Program-made: the position numbers and the translations under genes
Assembly: GCA_031551145.1 (NCBI GenBank)
Contig: JAVBNZ010000046.1
Span: forward strand, 1 to 18,910
DNA from: WRKB01 sp031551145
Lineage (GTDB): Bacteria > Desulfobacterota > Desulfovibrionia > Desulfovibrionales > Desulfovibrionaceae
Length of the DNA stretch: 18,910 bases
Direction: 5' to 3'
Notes under the pieces: generated by a model
Databases searched by the model: none
What the model saw: only the letters and a program-made list of their open reading frames with translations
Told to the model about the DNA's origin: nothing
In this document: positions 14,452 through 18,910 of the stretch, piece after piece
How positions within the stretch are numbered: position 1 is the first letter of the stretch
Layout of the letters: every line of letters starts with the position of its first letter

Positions 14452-15495
14452 CTACTCCGGCTTTTTCGCGGTCACCACGGCGGCCATGCTCGGCACGTCC
14501 ACAGCGTGGGTTACCTCGATAAAGCCCGCCGCTTCCAGATCTTCTTTTATTTCTCCGTAGGTATAGACCATGCCGTTTTGCGTGGCGACAAACATGGTGA
14601 CGCCGAAAATCGCTCCGTCTACCGGGCTCGTCCGGTCTTCGCTCATCACAAAGTCGCGCACGGCCACCGTGCCGCCGGGGTTCAGCGCCTCCAGCGTCTT
14701 GGCGTAGAGCATGCGGCTCTCCGCCCTGTCCATCTGGTGGATGATGGCGCTTATCCAGGCGAAATCAAAGCCGGGCGGCAGGGGGTCCGCCATAAAATCC
14801 CCTTCCAGCAGGGCGACCCGTTTTTCCATATCCGTACCCGCGAAACGTTTTTCGGCCTGCGCGATGCCCACCGGCAGATCGAATACGGCGGCCGAACTTC
14901 CCGGCAATTTTTTGAGAAAGGCTTCCGTATACGTGCCCGACCCGCCGCCGATGTCCAGAATGCGCGCGTCTGACTTTGCAGAAGGCAGCACGCCCGCCCC
15001 GAACAACGAGGCCATAATGCCCTCCACGAGCGTGAGCGCGATGGAGTTCATGCCCATGATGAAGGAGATTCTGTCCTGCTCCGCGCCGAGAATGCCGGGC
15101 ACCCGTTCCTGAGGCTTGCCGTCCTTCACCGACCAGGTGAGACGGGCCCAGGAACGCTGCCCGCAGGCCATGTGCCGCATCATGGGGATATAGGAAGCGG
15201 GACTGCGGCTGTCCAGATATTCCATATACTCTTTCGCCACCGAATAGCGGGCCTCGCCCTGCCCGCCCGGCCCGCCTGATTTGACGAGATAGCCCATGCC
15301 GGCAAGAGCATTGAGCAGCACCTCGGTTCCCCGCCGGTCGCAGGCGCACTGCTCCGCGATTGCGGCCGCGCCGAGGCTGTTGCCGTTGCGCAGGATGACG
15401 GTGCCGAAGTCGAGTTCCGCCAGAACGGCGAGTATGCTTGATTGCATGTAGCCGGACATTTCGCGCCGGAGTTTCTCAAAAGGCGTCATGGTCAT
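14452..15495 (-). CDS. SAM-dependent O-methyltransferase (hydroxyneurosporene methyltransferase-like)
   Basis: A 347-aa class I methyltransferase of the O-methyltransferase family 2 type. The N-terminal winged-helix dimerisation domain (about residues 10-90) has SSILAVLAELDFGTVIL, LGAAAIAEQC and VLLNALAGMGYLVK. The catalytic Rossmann domain begins with the SAM motif RILDIGGGSGTYTEAF (178-193), then AVFDLPVGIAQAEKRF, LLEGDFMADPLPPGFDFAWI, IIHQMDRAES and LNPGGTVAVRDF. Family members methylate hydroxyl groups on aromatic or isoprenoid small molecules; the substrate is unknown. ATG 15493-15495 has GGGAGG about 9 nt upstream; a second ATG at 15489 is less well placed. It stands alone between terminators and divergent from the chemoreceptor. 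Confidence 0.85.
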   Translation of the reverse strand: MTMTPFEKLRREMSGYMQSSILAVLAELDFGTVILRNGNSLGAAAIAEQCACDRRGTEVLLNALAGMGYLVKSGGPGGQGEARYSVAKEYMEYLDSRSPASYIPMMRHMACGQRSWARLTWSVKDGKPQERVPGILGAEQDRISFIMGMNSIALTLVEGIMASLFGAGVLPSAKSDARILDIGGGSGTYTEAFLKKLPGSSAAVFDLPVGIAQAEKRFAGTDMEKRVALLEGDFMADPLPPGFDFAWISAIIHQMDRAESRMLYAKTLEALNPGGTVAVRDFVMSEDRTSPVDGAIFGVTMFVATQNGMVYTYGEIKEDLEAAGFIEVTHAVDVPSMAAVVTAKKPE

Positions 15496-15611
15496 AACGG
15501 CATTCCTCCCAAAAGCGGATTGACTTTGAAACGCTTACTCCGGCGTAGCCGGCGGAAATACATTCAGCATGCCCGCGTGGCGGCCGCCGCTTTGCGCCGG
15601 CAGAACATTCA

Positions 15612-15633
15612 AACATTTTCAATGGAAAATGTT
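15612..15633. promoter_or_regulatory. Inverted repeat between methyltransferase and chemoreceptor genes
   Basis: AACATTTTC (15612-15620), 4 nt, GAAAATGTT (15625-15633): perfect 9-bp arms. A third partial copy, GAACATTC, is at 15603-15610. It lies 117 nt upstream of the methyltransferase ATG and may be its operator. The remainder of the 325-nt gap 15496-15820 contains the chemoreceptor promoter, a two-codon start-stop ORF with a strong ribosome site (15699-15719), and no longer gene. Confidence 0.45.
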
Positions 15634-15735
15634 CCGGACATGCCGTGTCGCGGACTTCCCCACAGCAACTACCCGACCGGCGGCATGACGTCAAAGAGAG
15701 GAGAAAAAACATGCACTGACGATTTTCATTTCCTG

Positions 15736-15763
15736 TTGACAGCTTGATTCCATAATGTAGTAT
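15736..15763 (+). promoter_or_regulatory. Promoter for the chemoreceptor gene
   Basis: TTGACA (15736-15741), 16 nt, TAGTAT (15758-15763) gives a sigma70-type promoter with a leader of about 50 nt. Just downstream GCGGATAA (15770-15777) differs by one base from the flagellar sigma28 -10 GCCGATAA, but no well-spaced TAAA is present, so sigma28 control is only a possibility. Confidence 0.45.
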
Positions 15764-15820
15764 GTAAGAGCGGATAAATGTACTATGAGTAACTATCAAG
15801 TTGTTTAAACGGAGATAGCT

Positions 15821-18208
15821 ATGAACCTGCAAGCGAAAATTCTTCTCCCGATTATGATGCTTGTTGTGGTGCTGTGCGGCGTAAGCGGCTATATGTCTTA
15901 CCGGACCGCGGCGCACGAGTTGCAGGCCGCGCTGGTCGACAATCTGCGCGGCGAGGCGGAAGCCCTGTCCAGGGCCGCCGGCGTTCTCGCCCGAAGCGCC
16001 CATGTCGACGTGGAGCGCATCGTGCTGCGTGACGATGTGCGGGCCTTTTACAGCGGAGGATTCGGCAGGGAAACCACGGCACGTTTCAGCGGCGTGCTCA
16101 AAGATCTGGAAAAAAGCTACCCCGCCTTTGACCGTATCACCCTGTTGAACGACAAGGGCATTGTCGTCGCGTCCTCCGACCTCAGCACGGTCGGGCAAAG
16201 TTTTGCCGACCGCGACTATTTCCGGAGCGCCGTCACGGGCCGGACCATTCTGGCCCCACCCGTGAAAAGCCGCGTGACGGGAAAAGGCGTCATGGTGGTC
16301 GCCGCCCCCGTCAAATCGGACAACGACACAATCGTCGGGGTGGTCTACTGCCCCATCAGCCTTGACTATATATATACCATGTCGGTTAAGCCGGTCTCGG
16401 TCGGCCAAAGGGGATTCGCGTACATTCTCGGTTCCAACGGCCTGGCGGCGGCGCATAAAAATCCGGAAGTGCTTTTCAACCCCGCCGCCGCAAACGTGGA
16501 ACACTACAAAGCAATGGCCGCAAGTCCCGCCGACGGGGTGAGGCGCTTCGCCAATGCCGACGGCATTCACACATTCGCATACCATGCCAAGGACGCCTTT
16601 TCCGGGTTCACCGCCGTCGCTCAGGCGGAATACGACGACGTATTTTCCGGCCTGACGGTCATGCGCAACAGTTCCGTCGCCATCGCGGTCGCGGGCATAG
16701 TTTTGTCCGCCGTTGTCATCCTGCTCATCCTGCGGCCCGTGCTGCGGGACGTCAACGCCGGCATGGTCTTTGCCGGAAAGGTGGCGAACGGAGATCTTTC
16801 CGCCGAGCTTGACGTGCGCCGCAAGGACGAACTCGGCAAACTGATCGAGGCGCTGCGCGCCGTTCCCGTATCTTTGAAGCAGGTGGTGGCGGAGTATCAG
16901 ACCCTGGAAGCGAGCATCGAAAGCGGCCGGCTGGATGCCGAGGGCGACCATACGCGCTTTTCCGGCGAATTCGCCGCTCTGATCAAGGGCACCAACTCCA
17001 TTCTGCGGCGTTTCCGCATGATCGTGGACGCCATTCCCTCGCCCGTGCTCATGCTGGATAAGCACCTGAAAATCCGCTACATGAACACCATGGCCGTAAA
17101 GTTGGCGGGCGCGGACTATCGTGACAAAACCTGCGCGGAGGTCTTCAAGCCCGAAGACCACAGCGGCCCCTCGTGCGCGCTTACCCGCGCGATAACGACA
17201 AACACGCCCCAGAGCGCGGAAACCGTGGCCCACCCCCGCAGCGGCGCCATGGATATCAGCTACACCGCCATCCCCATGCCGGACGACTCGGGCAAAGCGG
17301 TCTCCGTGCTTCAACTCATCATCGACCTCACCCGGATCAAAAGCGTCCAGCGCACCATCGTGGATGTGGCCTCCCAGGCGCTGAACATAGCCGACCGCGT
17401 GGCCGACGCCTCAACGGAGCTTACCGCGCGGGTGGACGAAGTCAGCAGGGGCGCGGACGTGCAGCGCGACAGAGCGAACTCCACAGCCGCCGCCATGGAA
17501 GAGATGAACAGCACCGTCATGGAAGTGGCGCGCAACGCCGCGGAGGCCAGCTCTCAGGCCGAGGGCGCGCGCAAACAGGCCGAAGCGGGCGCGGAACTGG
17601 TGGACAAAGTCGTCGCCGCGGTGCAGCGGGTGCATACCACCGCCGGAGAGCTTCAGGGCGACATGCAGAATCTGGGCAGGCAGGCGGAATCCATCGGCGG
17701 GGTCATGAACGTGATTTCCGACATCGCGGACCAGACCAACCTGCTTGCGCTCAATGCGGCTATTGAAGCCGCGCGCGCGGGGGAAGCCGGCCGGGGTTTC
17801 GCCGTGGTGGCCGACGAAGTGCGAAAGCTCGCGGAAAAGACCATGAACGCCACAACCGAAGTGGAAGCCAGCATCCGGGGTATCCAGGCCGCCACGGCCG
17901 CCAATATCGAACGGGTGTCGGAGGCGGGCGAAAGCGTGTCCGAAGCTGCGGACCTGGCGGAAGCGTCCGGTTCCGCGCTGCATGAAATCGTGGCGCTTGC
18001 CGGCACGAACTCCGCGTTGATCGCCGGCATCGCCGCGGCGGCGGAAGAACAGTCCGCCGCTTCCGAAGAAATCAACCAGGCCGTGGAGGAAATCAACCAT
18101 ATTGCGATACAGACCGCTTCCGGCATGGGCCGTTCGTCCGACGCCGTGCAGAATCTTTCGGGCATGGCTCAGGAACTGAAAGCGCTGCTGGACAAACTGA
18201 AGGCATAG
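15821..18208 (+). CDS. Methyl-accepting chemotaxis protein (Cache-HAMP-PAS-signalling)
   Basis: A 795-aa transmembrane chemoreceptor that controls CheA through CheW. Order: helix TM1 (about 7-28), periplasmic double-Cache sensor (about 35-275, with FDRITLLNDKGIVVASSDLS and FADRDYFRSAVTGR, typical of dCache domains), TM2 (285-305), HAMP (about 306-360), a cytoplasmic PAS domain (about 398-510, IPSPVLMLDKHLKIRYMN), and the MA signalling hairpin (about 525-795). The conserved tip starts near residue 637 (DQTNLLALNAAIEAARAGE, then GRGFAVVADEVRKLAEKT). There is no C-terminal CheR/CheB pentapeptide. ATG 15821 has GGAGA 5 nt upstream. The ligand is unknown; dCache domains commonly sense amino acids, organic acids or amines. 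The PAS domain may sense redox or a cofactor. Confidence 0.95.
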   Translation: MNLQAKILLPIMMLVVVLCGVSGYMSYRTAAHELQAALVDNLRGEAEALSRAAGVLARSAHVDVERIVLRDDVRAFYSGGFGRETTARFSGVLKDLEKSYPAFDRITLLNDKGIVVASSDLSTVGQSFADRDYFRSAVTGRTILAPPVKSRVTGKGVMVVAAPVKSDNDTIVGVVYCPISLDYIYTMSVKPVSVGQRGFAYILGSNGLAAAHKNPEVLFNPAAANVEHYKAMAASPADGVRRFANADGIHTFAYHAKDAFSGFTAVAQAEYDDVFSGLTVMRNSSVAIAVAGIVLSAVVILLILRPVLRDVNAGMVFAGKVANGDLSAELDVRRKDELGKLIEALRAVPVSLKQVVAEYQTLEASIESGRLDAEGDHTRFSGEFAALIKGTNSILRRFRMIVDAIPSPVLMLDKHLKIRYMNTMAVKLAGADYRDKTCAEVFKPEDHSGPSCALTRAITTNTPQSAETVAHPRSGAMDISYTAIPMPDDSGKAVSVLQLIIDLTRIKSVQRTIVDVASQALNIADRVADASTELTARVDEVSRGADVQRDRANSTAAAMEEMNSTVMEVARNAAEASSQAEGARKQAEAGAELVDKVVAAVQRVHTTAGELQGDMQNLGRQAESIGGVMNVISDIADQTNLLALNAAIEAARAGEAGRGFAVVADEVRKLAEKTMNATTEVEASIRGIQAATAANIERVSEAGESVSEAADLAEASGSALHEIVALAGTNSALIAGIAAAAEEQSAASEEINQAVEEINHIAIQTASGMGRSSDAVQNLSGMAQELKALLDKLKA

Positions 18209-18294
18209 GAAAACGCCTGAAGCACCCTCGCGTCCGGCACGCGAACGCCGCCCGCGCGGATTTCAAAAACGCCGATGGTTGTGTTGCGGAAAAG

Positions 18295-18331
18295 TTGTTG
18301 CCGAAGCCGGTCTTTCCGGCTTCGGCAACAA
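18295..18331 (+). terminator. Terminator after the chemoreceptor gene
   Basis: A perfect 16-bp stem (18295-18310 with 18316-18331) closes a TCTTT loop, 86 nt past the stop. No T run follows on the plus strand (GCACAAAA). It is followed by a second hairpin, and with the convergent gene downstream the pair may form a two-way barrier. 18209-18294 holds nothing recognisable. Confidence 0.6.
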
Positions 18332-18339
18332 GCACAAAA

Positions 18340-18355
18340 CCCCTCCGAAGAGGGG
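18340..18355 (-). terminator. UUCG-loop terminator of the His-rich protein gene
   Basis: On the minus strand CCCCTC pairs with GAGGGG around the stable tetraloop TTCG, followed by TTTTGTGC: a compact intrinsic terminator 27 nt past the stop of the small gene. Outer complementary bases (18330-18338 with 18357-18365) can lengthen the stem past an A/C mismatch. Confidence 0.75.
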
Positions 18356-18381
18356 CTTTGCGCTTTCGGGGTCGGCGAAAG

Positions 18382-18567
18382 CTATTTGTGATGGTGATGA
18401 TGGTGGCCGTTGCAGCAGGATTTTTCCCCGGTCACGGGGTTGATCTTTGCCGCCTCTTCTTCGGGGGAGCATTTTTCCGACAAGGGCCGGCCGCAGCAAC
18501 GCCGGCCGTCGGCATTCGCATGCACGGGCTGAATTGCCTGCGGGTTGCGGTTTTTGAGTTCGTCCAT
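18382..18567 (-). CDS. Small Cys-rich protein with natural C-terminal hexahistidine tail
   Basis: A 61-aa protein I cannot assign to a family. The N-terminal 20 residues are polar (MDELKNRNPQAIQPVHANAD). Cysteines occur as pairs C24-C25 (RRCCGRPLSEKC, with C33) and C51-C52 (KSCCNG), and residues 55-60 are six histidines followed by a final Lys. The His run is encoded by mixed codons (CAC CAT CAT CAC CAT CAC). There is no signal peptide or membrane helix, so it is probably cytoplasmic. Cys pairs plus a His tail suggest binding of soft or transition metals such as Ni, Zn, Cu or Co, by analogy with His-rich metallochaperone tails; that is inference. The gene is well supported: AGGAGG before the ATG, a good promoter (18593-18621) and its own terminator. 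An upstream in-frame ATG (18636) is less likely because it lies before that promoter. Confidence 0.8.
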   Translation of the reverse strand: MDELKNRNPQAIQPVHANADGRRCCGRPLSEKCSPEEEAAKINPVTGEKSCCNGHHHHHHK

Positions 18568-18592
18568 CGTTGACCTCCTGATGAATGCGGAA

Positions 18593-18621
18593 AATATAAG
18601 CATCGGGAGCGGGACAGGCAA
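18593..18621 (-). promoter_or_regulatory. Promoter of the His-rich protein gene
   Basis: Minus strand: TTGCCT (18616-18621), 17 nt, TATATT (18593-18598). Predicted leader of about 20 nt containing AGGAGG before the ATG at 18567. The -35 resembles that of the 2-oxoacid oxidoreductase promoter (TTGCCC). Confidence 0.6.
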
Positions 18622-18634
18622 GGGGGGGAAAGCC

Positions 18635-18724
18635 ATGAAGAATGTTATAGAGTTTTCAGACAGTTACAAGGACGTCATCGCCTATGACCCGGAAATCGAG
18701 CTGCGCCTCGATCCTGATACCTAG
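18635..18724 (+). CDS. Possible 29-codon ORF
   Basis: ATG 18635 to TAG 18724 encodes MKNVIEFSDSYKDVIAYDPE followed by IELRLDPDT. The composition is acidic and protein-like, and a G-rich run (AGGGGGGGAAAGCC) precedes the start. It resembles the first residues of a larger protein more than a finished one, so it may be a broken gene start. No family is recognised. It diverges from the His-rich gene with 67 nt between the start codons. Confidence 0.3.
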   Translation: MKNVIEFSDSYKDVIAYDPEIELRLDPDT

Positions 18725-18910
18725 GCTCAGCCCTCATTAATCCGCTTACTACGAAGCTGAATTTTTACGAGTGGCGGCGTTGCGGGGCAAAAATTGACCT
18801 CGCGGTATGTCGACACAGCTTCGCCCAATTTTTTCCTTACGTCTTACATTCTGAAAAAATTCATCTTTTCGCGGATAGCAGATTAATGCGGACGGAGAAT
18901 TAATGAGTCC
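18725..18910. other. Non-coding tail with inverted repeats
   Basis: No convincing gene lies in the last 186 bases. Inverted pairs seen: CTCATTAAT (18733-18741) with ATTAATGAG (18899-18907); CGAAGCTG (18752-18759) with CAGCTTCG (18816-18823); and a palindrome TGTCGACA (18808-18815). ATTAATnCGC-like words recur at 18737 and 18883. It could be the edge of a short interspersed repeat or a small structured element. Confidence 0.35.

Noticed and set aside
15476..17314. 612-codon open frame opposite the chemoreceptor
   Set aside because: Shadow of a GC-rich gene; the plus frame carries Cache, HAMP and signalling domains, and the antisense product has none.

Overview
The window looks like chromosomal DNA from a high-GC sulfate-reducing deltaproteobacterium of the Desulfovibrionaceae. 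The case rests on a periplasmic two-subunit selenocysteine formate dehydrogenase whose small subunit has ligands for three iron-sulfur clusters, a ferredoxin-dependent 2-oxoacid oxidoreductase operon, a TAXI-type TRAP transporter and a Cache chemoreceptor. The genus cannot be fixed from the sequence alone. No rRNA, tRNA, CRISPR array or intact insertion sequence was seen.

Layout. 1-1850 (minus): ferredoxin, alpha and beta genes of a 2-oxoacid:ferredoxin oxidoreductase; the beta gene runs off the left edge. 1871-2538 (plus): a PIN toxin gene that has lost its N-terminal half, coupled to a ribbon-helix-helix antitoxin gene. 2581-4259 (minus): fdhE then fdhD, accessory genes for formate dehydrogenase, divergent from 4475-8227 (plus): fdhA, with an in-frame UGA (Sec196), and fdhB. 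8370-9936 (minus): a GntR/FCD regulator and a DMT exporter. 10025-14139 (minus): a sulfotransferase-fold protein, a fused TRAP permease, a 59-residue membrane protein and a TAXI binding protein. 14452-15495 (minus): an O-methyltransferase. 15821-18208 (plus): a methyl-accepting chemotaxis protein. 18382-18567 (minus): a small Cys-rich protein ending in six histidines. The last 340 bases hold at most a 29-codon ORF and inverted repeats.

How the genes fit together. fdhA/fdhB form a periplasmic formate dehydrogenase, and FdhD and FdhE serve its maturation. The oxidoreductase operon links 2-oxoacid oxidation to ferredoxin. The sulfotransferase/TRAP/GntR/DMT block reads as one regulated unit for an unknown organic anion. 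Its promoter region is the most structured non-coding DNA in the window: a 47-bp near-perfect dyad and three related sites at exact 21-bp spacing that overlap good -35/-10 elements.

Most unusual points: the operator array, the association of a sulfotransferase with a TAXI-TRAP system, an FdhD without a CxxC motif, the natural hexahistidine tail, and a core promoter inside the degraded toxin gene.
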